Of a stretch of 64,000 nucleotides of DNA, positions 50,337 to 63,254 are shown piece after piece. Made by a program: the position numbers and the translations under genes. Origin of the DNA: Dimorphilus gyrociliatus (lineage: Eukaryota; Annelida; Polychaeta; Dinophilidae); assembly GCA_904063045.1 (NCBI GenBank), contig CAJFCJ010000028.1, forward strand, positions 310,001 through 374,000. Reading direction: 5' to 3'. How positions within the stretch are numbered: the first letter of the stretch is position 1; each line of letters starts with the position of its first letter. The notes beneath the pieces are model-generated. The model had not been told where the DNA came from. It saw nothing but the letters and a program-made list of their open reading frames with translations, and ran no database searches.

Positions 50337-52960
50337 AGCAAGGCATTATTTATAATTATACATTATATTATCATTTCTTTCTATCAAATATTGTTTCTTT
50401 CTTTTTTTTTTTGTTTTTTTTTTTCCATATTACGACTTTACAAGTAACGATCTGTTCTAATACTAAAAAAGAAGCCAACAAATGAGTAATGCATGGTAGA
50501 TGTATGTCTTTATACCGTATGTATCTAAAAAAAAATTATATATATACAGTATAAATAATTACATGTGTTTAAGTTCAAATTGATAAATAGAATCTATATG
50601 ATTTATGAAAAGCCTAAAGAAAAAAAAAGAAGAAATGTGCTAAAAAATATAATTATATTTGTTTTTATTTGAGATAAAAAGAAACTTACAATATCCTACG
50701 TCATTTTTAAAGCAGTTTGAATATATTTGTAAATATGTAGTGTATAAACGTTTAATATAATAAGTTTTTTTTTTAGCAATAACACAAAAAAGAAAAAAAA
50801 TTAAGTTTTCTTTTCAAATATGAAAATATAAATATATACAGATTTCTCTTTCTTCTTTAACAATAACAATAATACATTGTTTTCTAAAAAAAAAAGATTA
50901 TGTTAAATATTTGTTAACATCTATAAAATATACAAAGCAGAAATCATATTGAAGAAAGGAGTAGGAAAGTTTCCTTTTTCCATTATGTGCATATAGGGTG
51001 GGTGAAGGGATTCAGGAGAAAAGGCACACCTAGACGACGCGTACCATTTAATCTCTTTTGTACATTAGAATGAAAAGTTGTGCATATATGGTATAGGCTG
51101 GCTATTGTCCAATACAAATACCTTTTTACCTATTTTCTATACATTTACGATGCTTTATATCCAAAATATAGTTGTTTTTAATATTCTGACTAGATGATAA
51201 TTAGTTTAACTAATTAAATGAGAATTTATTCAATGGCATAAATTAAATTCACTATGTTATAAAAGGGCTGATACCTCTTCAAACTATACAAAGAAAAAAA
51301 TCAATGATAACATTATAAAGGCGTAACAGTGAACAATCAGGAGGAACTGATCGAGTAATTTCTTTAATTACTTGTTAATTATGAAATTACGTTAGTCTAT
51401 AAATTCATACTAAATTTTTTGTCACAGCTCAATGGAAAACACTTACAGTTTCCTGTCCGTTTATTTCCTTTTGTTTTGAAAAGAATAAAAAGAAAACTCT
51501 CCCTCTTGCACTGTATTCTTTCTTCTCCGCCATACCCTAGTTTTCCCTTTACTTCCCTTTCTCTGCGCGTCTACACATCTCTCTATCTTTCTGTATACAT
51601 TGTATTTTATTTAATGATATTAAAAAAATGAGTTTGATAATTTGTATTGCATACATAACATATTCATTAGTAGTCATATTTTGGTCTTTGAACATGCAAA
51701 GCAGTATGTTTTGGTAAAGTATTATTTTCATATTAACTTTCTATGCAATCCAAATTAGCTACTCATTTCACTATGAAATTTATTGTGAAGAAAATTGGTC
51801 GAGTGATTTTCGTAGCATAAGAAAGATTAAATGAAATGATATATTCAGACGAAAGGGGACAGTGAAACAATGGCAAAGAGAGAAAGTGAATTATAAAAAA
51901 GACCAAGATAGCAAACGCTATATATATATATATAAAGAATTTATAAAAGGCATTCTAAAATCTTATCATATTAAAAAGTAATGAATGTCAAGGTTGATAC
52001 TGAGGTCATTAAAAAACTAGAAATCACCATGCAAGAAACCTCCAAATAAAGTCTTTAAAAAATCAATCAGAGAACGATGGAGATTTAGATAAAAAAGAAG
52101 CTTAATAATCGTTAAAATTCTATAACATATACTGTATATGTATGTTGTATTGCATATACATATATCTACACAAGTATACTGTATAATATTCATGTATTCA
52201 TCGATAATATCAATTGATCACAGTGATAAATTAAAAATTACGACCAGATATTATAATTTGATTCTTTTCACGTAGAGAAAAATTCAATTTTTACTTATGT
52301 CCAAAAAAATATAAACGAAAAAATACTGTCTGATATTGGAATAGTATAGAGTATGCATAAACATCGACAGCCATACGTTTTCCTATACAATGTACGCGAG
52401 CATTTTAATATCAAATTTTACGTTGAAATCTTTTATTTTATTATAATATTTTTACATAAAATCATACCCTGTATTGTCATTTAGCTGCTTTACAAAAATT
52501 ATTAACTAATAATGCGTAATTTAAGAGAAATTAGCGTTGAAACTTTTTCATTAACACTTGTTAACAGAAAAATCTGTGTCAACTTTCCACAACCAAAATT
52601 GATATTATTCTGTTCAGACTCAAGATAATTTTTTACAACTTGGTACATTTGTTAAATACATTATTAGGAACCATTTTATAAATTTGGAAAATAATTGAAG
52701 CAAATGTTGTTGTATAATTAATGATTGTTTCCAGAAATGTAACAAGTTGATGCACGATTTTATGCTTTAGAGTTGATTTTCTCGAAATCTACTGAAAATT
52801 TTTAAATAATTTTTCGTGTATATGTCCATGGCATTGTAATCTATGTGATGTGTAAAATGTAAGCAAATGTAATTAAGCATTATAGAGTAATCTTCCATTT
52901 CCTTTAATAAAACGAACACAACGTAGCACACAGATTGGCGTGAAGCGAAAAGATTACGAG
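50337..52960. other. Gene-free stretch between DDA1 and histone H1
   Basis: Very AT-rich, with poly-A/T runs, TA-rich blocks (around 51918-51934 and 52130-52190) and no credible open frame; short frames at 51419-51731 lie over pyrimidine-rich sequence. It probably contains the DDA1 3' UTR and possibly distal elements of the histone gene. Confidence 0.65.
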
Positions 52961-53016
52961 AAAATTTTCGACCAATCAGCGCCAAGTATTTTACGCGCGC
53001 TTTCTGCCTATAAATA
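52933..53016 (+). promoter_or_regulatory. Histone H1 promoter: CCAAT boxes and TATA box
   Basis: A reverse CCAAT (GATTGGCG, 52933-52940), a forward CCAATCA (52972-52978) and a TATAAATA box (53009-53016) precede the H1 start codon at 53081. The TATA-to-ATG distance of 65 bp implies a leader of about 40 nt, typical of replication-dependent histone genes. Confidence 0.85.
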
Positions 53017-53080
53017 GGGCTATGGCATTCTGAGGAACATTCAGTCTTTGTTCGAAGTCCGAAGAACAGATATCACAATG

Positions 53081-53650
53081 TCCGACTCCCCGAAAAAGGA
53101 AAAGAAGGAAAAAGCCTCCAAGGCTGCCAAACCCCGAACTACACCAACCCATCCCCCGGTTGCGTCTATGGTCAACAATGCCATCAAGAGTATGAAAGAT
53201 AGAAAAGGAACATCTCTTCCAGCTATCAAGAAATACATCGAAACAACATATAAAGTTGACATGAAGAAATTGGGTCCTTTCGTCAAGAGATACCTGAAGA
53301 AAGCTGTTGCCGATGGTAAGCTGAAGCAAACAAAAGGCAAGGGTGCTTCTGGTTCTTTCCGTCTACCTGGCAAAGATGACGAAAAGAAAACAACAACCAA
53401 AAAAGCTGTTGTAAAGAAGCCCAAAGCCGAGAAGAAGGCCGATAAACCGAAAGCCGACAAACCGAAAAAGAAGGCCACACCGAAAAAGGACGCTAAACCG
53501 AAAACCGTCAAGAAAGCAGCCCCCAAAAAGACCGCGGAAAAGAAAAAGCCTGCCGCCAAGCCTAAAAAGTCTCCTAAGAAGCCAGCAGCCAAGAAACCTG
53601 CAGCAAAGAAGCCCGCTGCCAAAAAAACCAAGAAGGCTGCTGCGAAATAG
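53081..53650 (+). CDS. Linker histone H1
   Basis: Binds the nucleosome dyad and linker DNA. It is an intronless gene of 189 aa. A short basic N-tail ([19 protein letters not shown]) is followed by the winged-helix globular domain at about residues 24-100, with [35 protein letters not shown] and [15 protein letters not shown], closing with [11 protein letters not shown]. The C-tail is almost wholly Lys, Ala and Pro, with PKK and AAKKPAAKK repeats. The ATG at 53081 follows the TATA box; the frame is open to 53048 but has no ATG there. GC content and codon use are higher than in neighbours, as expected for a highly expressed histone. No core histone gene is nearby, so it is a solitary H1. A stem-loop follows 41 nt after the stop. 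Confidence 0.97.
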   Translation, partial: SDSPKKEKKEKASKAAKPRTTPTHPPVASMVNNAIKSMKDRKGTSLPAIKKYIETTYKVDMKKLGPFVKRYLKKAVADGKLKQTKGKGASGSFRLPGKDDEKKTTTKKAVVKKPKAEKKADKPKADKPKKKATPKKDAKPKTVKKAAPKKTAEKKKPAAKPKKSPKKPAAKKPAAKKPAAKKTKKAAAK

Positions 53651-53691
53651 ACGAAGTCGTCAACCTAAACATTTTTCAAAATTAAGAAAAC

Positions 53692-53707
53692 GGCCCTTTT
53701 AAGGGCC
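53692..53707 (+). terminator. Histone mRNA 3' stem-loop
   Basis: GGCCCTTTTAAGGGCC forms the canonical six-base-pair stem with a four-base loop and is followed by ACA. It is preceded by A-rich sequence, as in SLBP targets, so the message is replication-dependent and non-polyadenylated. AATAAA is also present at 53873-53878, giving an optional polyadenylated form. Confidence 0.93.
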
Positions 53708-54063
53708 ACAAATCTTTTACCAAAGTGCATGAATCTCATGTAACTGTATTTTTTGTACATTGTTAACAATGTATATGTAAACAAAATGGCCGAAATCCAT
53801 GTCAAGCGCGAGAGGAGAATATGTCTGAAAAAAGTTAGAGTTATCTTAATTGAGTTAAACATTTTGTTTATCGAATAAAATTTTAGACAACTAAAAAAAA
53901 CGCTATTTTTCCCGCTCTTTCTTTGCTATGGTATTCTCAAAGGGATAAACAAAAATGTTGATATGCTAATAGTACGCCATCTGTCGATGAAATTAAATAT
54001 TGAAGAGCTTTGTGCGTGCTCCAGGGGAAGCCTACTTTGGGTTCAACGTTGGTTATTAAATCT

Positions 54064-57000
54064 TTAATACAAACCGTCATCGTCTTCATTATCATCATCC
54101 ATAGTAGGCACAGTTTTAGGGGGCGAACGTTTGAAGATGTCTAAATCTGAATCATCACTTTCGAACAAATTCTTTGTATTCTTTTTACCTGAATCTTCGA
54201 ATAGATTATCTCCACTATCTTTTTTAATTAAGGTTTTACTATTCTTGGGTTTGAATATATCATCGTCACTATCATCCAATTTGAGAGGTTTCTTGGGAAT
54301 TTCTCTCTTTTTAGGTTGTGACTCATTAGTTGATTTCGATTTTGGCACTTGAACGGCTGGTATATTCCTAACTTTAGCTCCAAACAATTCGTCGCTCTCA
54401 TAACCGTCGCTCTCTTGTTTCACTATGTTTAACGGACGAGAAGGAGGCGACAATGACTTTTCTAAAGATTTCTTAAATATATCTCCTTCATCGTTACTTA
54501 AGTTTAAGTTAACGTCCTTTTTATTATCTATTTCATTCGATTTTTTGTCAAAAATGTCGGTTTCGTCTTCTGTATCGCTTTTCGATAAAATTTCAGTTTT
54601 TATCGTTTTAATATTATTATCTTCTTTTTTCTCTTCTTTGTTTATTTCCTTAACATCCTTAAGACTATCATCGTTCATTATTATATATCTAGAAGGAGGT
54701 CTCCTATCTTTCGGTCGGACTCTTATTCTATCTCTATTTTCAGCTCCTAGTAATTTTGGAGACTAAACGAAAATGAAAAAAAAGGCTTATATAGAAATAT
54801 GAAAAGGCGAATTCTATTAGGATTTCTTTATTAATCAAAGTATTATATTTTATACTAACAGAACTTTCTTTTGGACTGCTTGAAGTTTCAACCGGATTCG
54901 GGTCACGCCTAGGTACAATAACTGCAGGACCAAACATTGAAACCGCTCCACGTGGTGGTTTTTTACCCCCGCGCAAAGCTTCTAATTGCCTGGAGATGTT
55001 TTGTTGCTTGGCGGCGAACGGATCCGTTTTTGATTCGTTAACCTCCTTTTTAGGCATTTGGGGTTTTTTAGCAGGTTTAGGTAGCGGATTTGGTGATTTT
55101 ACTTCTATCCCGCTTAGAGGATCATTTTCAACTGAACTTCCTGCTGTACTCTCGTTTTTATCGCTTTTTTCACTAGAATTACTTGTATCACTTTGCTTAT
55201 TTTTCTTCTTTCTTGGTGTAACCTTTGGAGGCACAGGGGAATTAGAGCGCCTCTCTGGTAGGGGAGGTGTTGCTCCCTCCGAATCATTGTCAGACGTTTT
55301 GTGGGAAGTACTACTGGATTTAGATACTGGGAATTTAGCTGGTCTCGGTGGACGTGGAGGTGGTATATCTTCGTCCGTGCTACTCACTGTAATGGAAGGC
55401 ACGGGTTGTATTGGTAGTTTATTTGCAGCGGATTTATTTGCTCGAGGAATCGGCTTTCTTCTTTCCTCATCTGAAGTAACACTCCTTGAACTTATTGGAG
55501 ATCTAGGTGGAAGAGGTGGAGGATCTTCTAATGTCTCATGAATTTTTTGTTTTTGAGGTTTAGCAGGTAGGGGTGGTAGTAAATCTGACTTGGCGATACT
55601 TTTGCTATTGTTAATATCATCATCCGCAGATGAGTCAAATAATTCTGCGGACTTATTAGACATTTTCGGTTTAAACAGTTCTTCCTCTGAGTCGTCGAAT
55701 AGATCGCCTTGTAATTTTGTATTAGATTTGGTGCTACGCTGTAAACAAGCGACATTTGTAAGTTTAGAGATTAAATATCCAAAGTATTTTAAGATTTCTA
55801 AACCTTAGGAATAAAGAGATCGTCCTCAGAATCGTCGTCAAAAAGCGATTTTTGCTTGGGTTTCGATCTAAAATACCGTATATCGATGAATAATGAATAA
55901 CAAATGTAAATAACAGCTTACTTCTTGATTTTAGGGCTGGGTTGTTTTGTATTGACTTCAGTTTTCTCGTCCCTGTAGCACCACCGATAGAATATTAAAT
56001 GTGTTATGTTTATGCATATTTGCTCTATTGTTCTAAATACTATTAAAGGCCAATGCAATTTATAAAAATTACCAGGCCATTTCCTAAATACTGATAACAA
56101 CTCTAATTACAAGTATCCTTTATATTTAATTATATACCTAGTATTCGCCTGTGTATTTAATGCCTTTTTTGGTACTTCCGATCCTTCTAAATTTTCTATT
56201 AACTTTTTATTGTCATTAGTGGTTTTGTTAATATTTTCTGTGTTAGACTTAACGATTGTAGGTGTTGATTTTAATATATCATCGTCCTCAGAATCTGTAC
56301 AGAATAACTTAGTTTTCTCTACTTTCTTAGCATTGCCTGATTTTTTGCCAGAAAATAGGTCATCGTCATCGTCTTCGTTATCCTCATCAAATAAACCTTT
56401 TTGTGGTGCCTTTTTTGATTTAACATCAGATTTTTCTTTTTTATCTTCTTTTTCTATTTTCGATTTAGCTTCATTTAATAATTGAGAATTACCAAAAACA
56501 GATATTCCACCAAATGGCTTGTTTTTATTGTCATTTTTTGTCAATGGATTTTCTATTTCATTTTCCTCTTTTATATCTCTAGATTTTTCTGGTTTCTCTT
56601 CTTGTTTCTCTTGTTCATGCTTATCCACTTTGGATGTGAAGAGGTCACTGCTTTCTTCGGAGAAGCTATCTTCTTTTTTATTATTTGATCTGATTGTTCA
56701 AACATTTTTAATTTAGTGAAAAATTTACTCTAACTTTTACTCACTCAGCAATTTCTTCATTGTTTGCTAGTTTCTTTTGGGCTGCTTTTAACATGTCAGT
56801 ATTTCCGAATACCGAAATGCCCCCTACAGGAATCTTTTTCTTCAACTCCTCTTTCGGTTTTTCAGGCGGTGTATCTTCCTCTTCGGAATCTGTTAAAAAC
56901 AAGCTTTTCTTCTCCATTGATTTTGTTTTTTTAGCAGAAGGCTTGGAAGAAAAAAGATCGTCTTCATCATCATCATTATTTTCATCTTGAAATAATGCTA

Positions 57001-59502
57001 CATTAGGTGTCTTCTTCTTTTGAACAGCTTGCGTTGTTGTAGCTGCTTTTGGCTTCTGAGCAGCAAACAGGTCATCGTCTTCATCATCATCGAATAGATT
57101 AAGTGGCTCTGGTTTTTTAGTGGCAGTTCTTTTAGGTTTGGATAGGGCTTCTTCAATTTTTTCCTTTTTAGTCTTAGTAACAATTTTGGGTTCTGCTTTA
57201 CCTACTGTTTTTGTATTAAACATGTCGTCATCCTCGTCATTACTCACATTGAAGAGACTATTTTCTTTATCTCTTGCTTTCTTACTTGCTGTATCAGATT
57301 TTATTGATTTGGGATTTTCCGACTTGTTATCTTTAACATTTGCACTAACGCTAAATTCGTCATCATCATCTTCATCGTCAAATAGGTTCTTAACTGTTTT
57401 TTTTCCAACTTGTGATTTTTCGGATGAAATTGTAGGTTTAAATATTTCGTCATCTTCATCATCATCATCAAATAGACCTATTTTCTTAGATTGTTGTTTT
57501 TGTGGAATGATTTTAGTAGATTTCTTATCTGAAAACAAGCTATCGTCGCCATCGTCATCATCCGATAATGTTACTTTTTTCTTTAAGTTGCTACTTTTTG
57601 TATCAGTTAAGGCACTGTGGTTGGCAGTAGATTTTTTCTTAGTTTTGTTTATAAACAAGTCATCTTCCTCCTGATCGCTCTCATCAAATAATTGACTGGA
57701 TTTTGCTATTTTATTCTTATTTTGTATTTTAGAGTTTATTCCTGAGGTAATATCATCTTTATCTTCATCTTCATCTTCGACATTATCGAATAAGCCTGCC
57801 TTTGTTGAGAATAACCCTTTACTTGGGGCAAACGGTGAATCTTCATCTTCGAAAGGTGGTGGTTCATCACTGAACAAATTAACGGCTAAAAAAGGATAAA
57901 AATCTTTGTTAATACTAAGTAATGATAACAAAAGTGCTCTCATACGTTCTTTTTTCATCGATTTTATTTTATTGTTTTTATTTTTTTCTTTCTTTTTCTT
58001 CTCTAGTATATTCTGAGATTGGGTTCCAATAAGAGTTTTTGAAAGTTCTTTTTGAAGTTTTCTTGGATTGGTCATTTCTTTTTCTTCTTCGTCCTCCTCC
58101 TCATCTTCTTCGTCGTCATCAGATTCTTTTGCAAAGTCATTCTTTTCGACAGCTTTGAATATTCCTTCTTCGTCATTATCTTCAGATTCCGGTTCGAAAG
58201 ACTAATAAAACAATACGATTCAGACTTTCTCCATCAATTAAATTAAGTAAAAAGTTATAGAGTCATTAATCAGCTTACCTTGTTTTTGTCTTGTGATACC
58301 TCATCTTCACTTTCATCTTCTGCTGGCTCGTTATCCTCACTACTGCTGTCCTCGCTTTCTGACACGGAACCATAATCGTTTCCTTCTTTATCCGTTTCAT
58401 CATCAGAATAAGTTGTGGTCAAGCCTACATTTTCATCTTTAAAGAAAGACTGAGATGCAATAAGATGTGGCAATGTTCTATGAATATATGGATCCTTGGC
58501 CTCAAGAAAATAAGGATTTCTTGATGACTCTATTGTTTGATTATATAATAAGAAAGTTATTAACAAGTGGTCAAATGGATGTATTAGTATATAGTTACCA
58601 TCATCACTACCAGATTCAGAGTCACTATTACCTAAGGCCTGTAGCTTCTCAAAATGAGTATCTAAGACACTTAAACCAAGATTCAAAGCAGTTTTTACTC
58701 TGTCTAGCACCTCTTCTCGACTCGGCTAAAAGTAAAAATTCGCTTGAATCGACAAAATTGTATATATTTATATTTTAATTACTTCTTTCTTAGCAGTCTC
58801 CTCCTTTTTCTCTTCAGTTTGTACTTCCTCATCATATACTCGCTTTATATTTGGAAAGTAAATTATTAATTTACGAAATTTAGAAGTTAAATAGTTTTTA
58901 TTTTGTTCAATGAATTCTACATACATTTTCAACAAATTGGGTGTTTGCTAGCATTGTAAAGTCATTGAAAGTATTGTCTAATCGAACATTCGTCATCTGT
59001 TTTAGGAACAGCCAGATTATTAAAGAAAAAAATTAAACAATATAACCTTTGTTTCATGAATTAAAGTATTAAGTAGTTTTTCAACTTCATGAGTTCGTGA
59101 AACTAGTTTTTGCGAATAATTTTGTAAGGAAAGTAGCATCTGAATTGAAAAGAATGTATTAAGTTAATATGCTTCGTAAAACCGTCATTTTAACAAAATT
59201 TATGGACTACGTACAGAAGCATCGGATGCCAGTGTCCAATTTTTGGCTTCATTTTTTATATCGGATATATTCAATGGTCGTTCCCATTTTTGCGCGGCCT
59301 CCGAATTCGGCTGCTTGTGGAAAATATTTGAATATAATATTAAGCATTTGAACAAGCTAAAGTAATTAAAACTCTTCAATTTAATAAAGATAGGTCTTTG
59401 ATTTTAAATAGTAAAAATTTAACGAAAAAACATTTTATGAAATAAAAGAGAATGGCAAAAATATACATTTGTGGGTGTATCGGTTGTTCCATTAGCCGCC
59501 AT
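54064..59502 (-). CDS. WASHC2: WASH complex subunit 2 (FAM21)
   Basis: Large tail subunit of the WASH complex that links Arp2/3 activation on endosomes to retromer and capping protein. Many minus-strand exons start at ATG 59502 (MAANGTTDTPTN). The head domain of about 220 residues carries WERPLNISDIKNEAKNWTLA, the coiled TNVRLDNTFNDFTML region and LDRVKTALNLGLSVLDTHF, which bind the WASH core. The rest is a disordered acidic tail with more than a dozen LFa-type repeats (for example NLFDDDEDDDLF, GLFDEDNEDDDDDLF), the known binding sites for VPS35 and capping protein. A proline-rich block (PPLPPR and similar) lies near 55500-55250. The protein ends GLY at 54064. The 60-nt intron 57886-57945 is in frame and free of stops. 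Antisense Ser-rich frames here are shadows. It is head-to-head with Ku80. Confidence 0.92.
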
Positions 59503-59506
59503 ATTT
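59492..59506 (-). promoter_or_regulatory. TISU/YY1-type element over WASHC2 start codon
   Basis: On the minus strand AAATATGGCGGCTAA includes the initiator ATG. The ATGGCGGC core is an exact TISU/YY1 core. Confidence 0.5.
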
Positions 59507-59891
59507 ATTATGAAGTGTCATGTGGTTGGTCACATGATTTTCTTAGGATAACGCTCTGATACTGTTTGAAGTTTATTTTTCCCAAAAAGTTTTTAATTAT
59601 AGAAATATTTCGTCTTCTAACATGAAGGCATTTTTTTCCAAAATTTATTGAAATAATTTCTTAATTGTAGGGAGAAATTGGGCAATTGAATTAAAGATAA
59701 ATCAGCAAAATATTTTCCTTCACCATATTGACATTTATACAAGTTTTTGTGATCATTTCTTGATAGAATTGAATAAGTTAATTTTTTCTAGTTTATTTAA
59801 TATTATAAAGTACTCCAAACAGAAAAATCGTTAATTGATCTAACTTTGGTTAGTGCTGCAAATAGTTAACAACCGGTAACCGGTATCGATT
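59503..59891. promoter_or_regulatory. WASHC2/XRCC5 bidirectional promoter
   Basis: A 389-bp spacer between opposite starts. Two CATGTG/CACATG boxes lie near 59519-59537 next to WASHC2. Tandem ACCGGT elements at 59872-59877 and 59879-59884 lie just before the XRCC5 ATG. The same hexamer is repeated in the LONP1/NPLOC4 promoter. Confidence 0.5.
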
Positions 59892-62868
59892 ATGGCATCT
59901 GAAAAAGTAAAATATCTTTCTTTAGCTTTTATTATATTTCTAATTTATTCATTATTTGTATATTTCTACGTTAATATAATATACTATGGGCTTGACTTGC
60001 CTTGTCTTACAACAATAAGTTTCAAATTCAAGTTTTAGTCCTCATTTGATATGATACCTTTATTTCGTTTAGGAGGCAATCGCTATCGTCTTGGATGTTG
60101 GACCATCCATGGATTCAGCAGCAGAGGGCGATAGAACGAAACTTCAGGAATCCATAGATTGTATTCATATGATTCTTCAAAGAAAAGTAGGCCGTGATTT
60201 ATTACATAACTTAAACAATTTTTCACGCAATTATTTTAGTTATTTTCCGAATCAAAAGACGAAGTTTCGTTAATTCTTATCGGGTCAGATGAAACGGCAA
60301 ATGAGTTAGCTGATGATGATAGCTACAATAATATATCAGTTGCCAGGCCTTTGGCAACAGTTACATGGCCTTTTTTGGAATTCGTGCAGAATGACATTTC
60401 CCCAACGGATAATGAAACCGATTGTATCCTTAAAAGAAATGATTTTTACTAAATAGCTTTTCCTTAATTAATTTCTTTTTTTCTAGTTTTGGATGGTATT
60501 GTTGTTGCAGCTGATCATTTACGCTCTCAGACTATGTAAGTTTTAATTGGTAGATCTTTTGAATCAAGTTCGCATTATATTTTTTATAATTAAAGGGGTA
60601 AAAGAGGATTTGTGAGCTCTAAAATAATATTATTTTCTGATCTTGCTGGTCCTGTGGCTGACAATCAACTAGATGCAATCACTAAATCTCTCAAATCCGC
60701 GGATATAGCTTTAAACGTTATGTATGTTGGGTTAAATTTCCTTTTGCTAAGTAGAATAACATCTATTTATACTTTTAGTGGAGTAGATCCTGATGAAGAT
60801 GAAAGTGACGAGGATAGAAAACCACCGCAAGGGGGTGCAGGACCCTCGACTGCTCCTCATAGAAAACCCAAAACTCCTCAACAAAAGTTAGGTGAAAAAA
60901 TTGTCAATCATATTTTAGAGGCTGTTGACGGAGAATGCTATACATTCAGGTTTATTTAACAATATATTCACTTATTTCAATAATTTAATAAAATTTTACT
61001 TTTACAGTGAAACATGGGAGTTTTTGAGTAATTATCAAAGTAAATCTGTCCGTCCAACTGCCTGGAAATGTCAACTTGATATTGCAGAAAATGTGAAAAT
61101 TCCGATAAATGCTTATATCCGAGTAAAAGAAGCAAAGTCAAAAGGCTTTAAAACAGTTTATGCAAAAGATCCCGAGTCCACTATTATAAGGGAGAGTACA
61201 CATCACTTAAACGACGAAGAGGAAACAGAGGTGGAAAGGAAAGATATGGTTCAAGGACATCGCTATGGTAGTACATTAGTGCCTTTTTCGGATGAAGATC
61301 TCCAGGCTATGAAATTTAGAAGTGAAAAGTGCTTTCAGGTTTTAGGATTCACTTCTCGGGAAAATGTAAGCGGATTTTAAGTAAATTTTCATCAGACTGA
61401 TCTCTTCAGTTGAATGATTTCCTTTGACAGGTCAACAGGTATATGTTTATGGGTGATAGCACAATGATTGTTCATCCGGAGAAAGGAGACGAAGTGGCTG
61501 CCGCCGCTCTTAGTTCATTAATAAAAGCGTGTCAACAAATGAATAAGGTCGTTATTGTTAGAAGATGCTATAGTGCTAGTTCATCACCTAAAATTGGTGT
61601 TTTGGAACCAGATATCGATGAAAAGAAGAATAGGGAAAGATTTTTTTACCACGACCTCCCATTTGCTGAAGATGTTCGTCGATTTACGATGTCTACTCTT
61701 CCATATTCGGAAGAGACCATAACAGATTATAACGACAAGTTTAAACCTTCGGATGATCAGTTAGACGTTGTCGATGGCCTTATTGATTCTATGATGCTTG
61801 TCGTTAAAGATGAGGACGGAGAGAAGATCGAAGAGAAGAAACCTAAGAATCTCTTTAATCCCTATTTACAGAGACTCTATCATTGCTTAAATCATAGAGC
61901 TAATGACACAACTGAAGCTTTACCCGGACCAAGTGATAGATTGGTAGAAAGTTTAGAAATGTCTGAGAGAGTAAAGGAAGCATCAAATAATCAATTGAAG
62001 AAAGTAAAGGAAACATTCCCGTTAAAGAGAGTTGCTAAAGCAAAAGGAAAAGATACCGCCGATAATGTCTTTAATATTGAGTAAATATTATATGGATTGA
62101 TATAATATGAAACATATTCATGTATTAAAATATTCTAAAATTTCCTCCAGAGAGAAAGATGCTGAGGGTGAATCATCTGAAAAGAAACCAAGAATGGACG
62201 ATGTTGAACTATCAGATCTACAGAAAGAAAAAGTTGATAAGGTAATTATCTTAAATAGAAATTTAAGGATATTTATAAAGCTTTGATTATATGTTTTAAA
62301 AAATAGATTGGAACTGTAACACCAGTTGAAGATTTCTTAGCTATTCTATCTCAAAAAGATCGAGATCGTTATGACGAAGCATGCGAAATGATCAGAGAAA
62401 GAATAATACAATTAGTCTTCGATTCATTTGGATCTCAACTGTTTTCTAAAGCTATAGATTGTTTAAGGGCGTATAGAGCTCAAACTTTAAAACATTCCGA
62501 GCCAAGAGATTTCAACAAGTTCCTCTTTAGCCTAAAAGAGAGTTTATTTCAGAAAAATAAAAAGGCATTTTGGAAATTAATGATCGAAGGTAGATAATTT
62601 AATTTTTACCTATTGAAAAAATATTTTATTCGATTTATTCATTAATAATAGAAAAACTCGGACTGGTAACCAAATTAGAGTCGGAAGAAAGTTCCGTCAC
62701 CAAAGCTGAAGGTGATGATTTCCTAACCGAAGTTGTTGAAGAAAAAATTAAGGAGGAAGCACCGCCGAAAGAGGATGCCGATGAATTAGTAAGTTGATTA
62801 ATAACAATAACAATTATACTTAATAAATTATACGTTCTTTCTTCCTTTTATAGTTGGATATGATGTAA
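59892..62868 (+). CDS. XRCC5: Ku80, DNA end-binding subunit (XRCC5)
   Basis: With Ku70 it forms the ring that binds double-strand breaks and starts non-homologous end joining. Twelve exons (59892-59906, 60073-60186, 60240-60423, 60487-60535, 60596-60721, 60779-60949, 61008-61365, 61431-62080, 62151-62241, 62307-62589, 62652-62788, 62854-62868) give 730 aa, almost exactly the human length. The N-terminal vWA domain begins EAIAIVLDVGPSMDS. The Ku core has KGFKTVYAKDPESTIIRES, then DMVQGHRYGSTLVPFSDED and CFQVLGFTSRENVNRYMFMG. The C-terminal helical domain is followed by an acidic linker and the last residues DADELLDMM, equivalent to the DNA-PKcs-binding DVDDLLDMI of human Ku80. The five-codon first and last exons are supported by this N- and C-terminal homology. 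Confidence 0.95.
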
Positions 62869-63254
62869 TAGAAAGAAAATTAGAAAATAGAAACGAGTGT
62901 GAGCACCTTAGAAAATTTATTTACAAGAGATATCTCACATTTTCCTATCATTTCTCGAATGTTTAACTAGTTTTGAATAGTTTTTGTTTCTTTAAACGCT
63001 AGACAATTTTCAACAATTACTTTTCATAGTTACAGCTTTCATAGTTTTGTACTTTATCTCTATTTCATTGATTTTTAATGTTCTATTGTTTTACAACTTG
63101 TATTTAAGAATTTTAAAAAATTAAAAATGTCTCTGGTATGTTTATGTATAAATACTTAGCAATTGGACGTAATAATAGGTAATTTTTCATCGATTTGACA
63201 ACTTTATTTCAAGACTGCATTGAAATGGTTAAAAATTGCGCTTCCTACCGTACA
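62869..63254. other. Spacer between XRCC5 and tRNA-Thr
   Basis: The XRCC5 3' flank; AT-rich, with no open frame or RNA gene recognised. Confidence 0.7.

Noticed and set aside
53041-53631. 196-codon minus-strand frame rich in Phe and Ala
   Set aside because: It is the antisense of the Lys/Ala/Pro-rich histone H1 tail; no start context or homology.
54996-55541. 181-codon plus-strand Gly/Leu-rich frame
   Set aside because: It is the antisense of the proline-rich block of WASHC2.
57120-57674. 184-codon plus-strand Ser/Leu/Phe-rich frame
   Set aside because: It is the antisense of the acidic LFa repeats of WASHC2.
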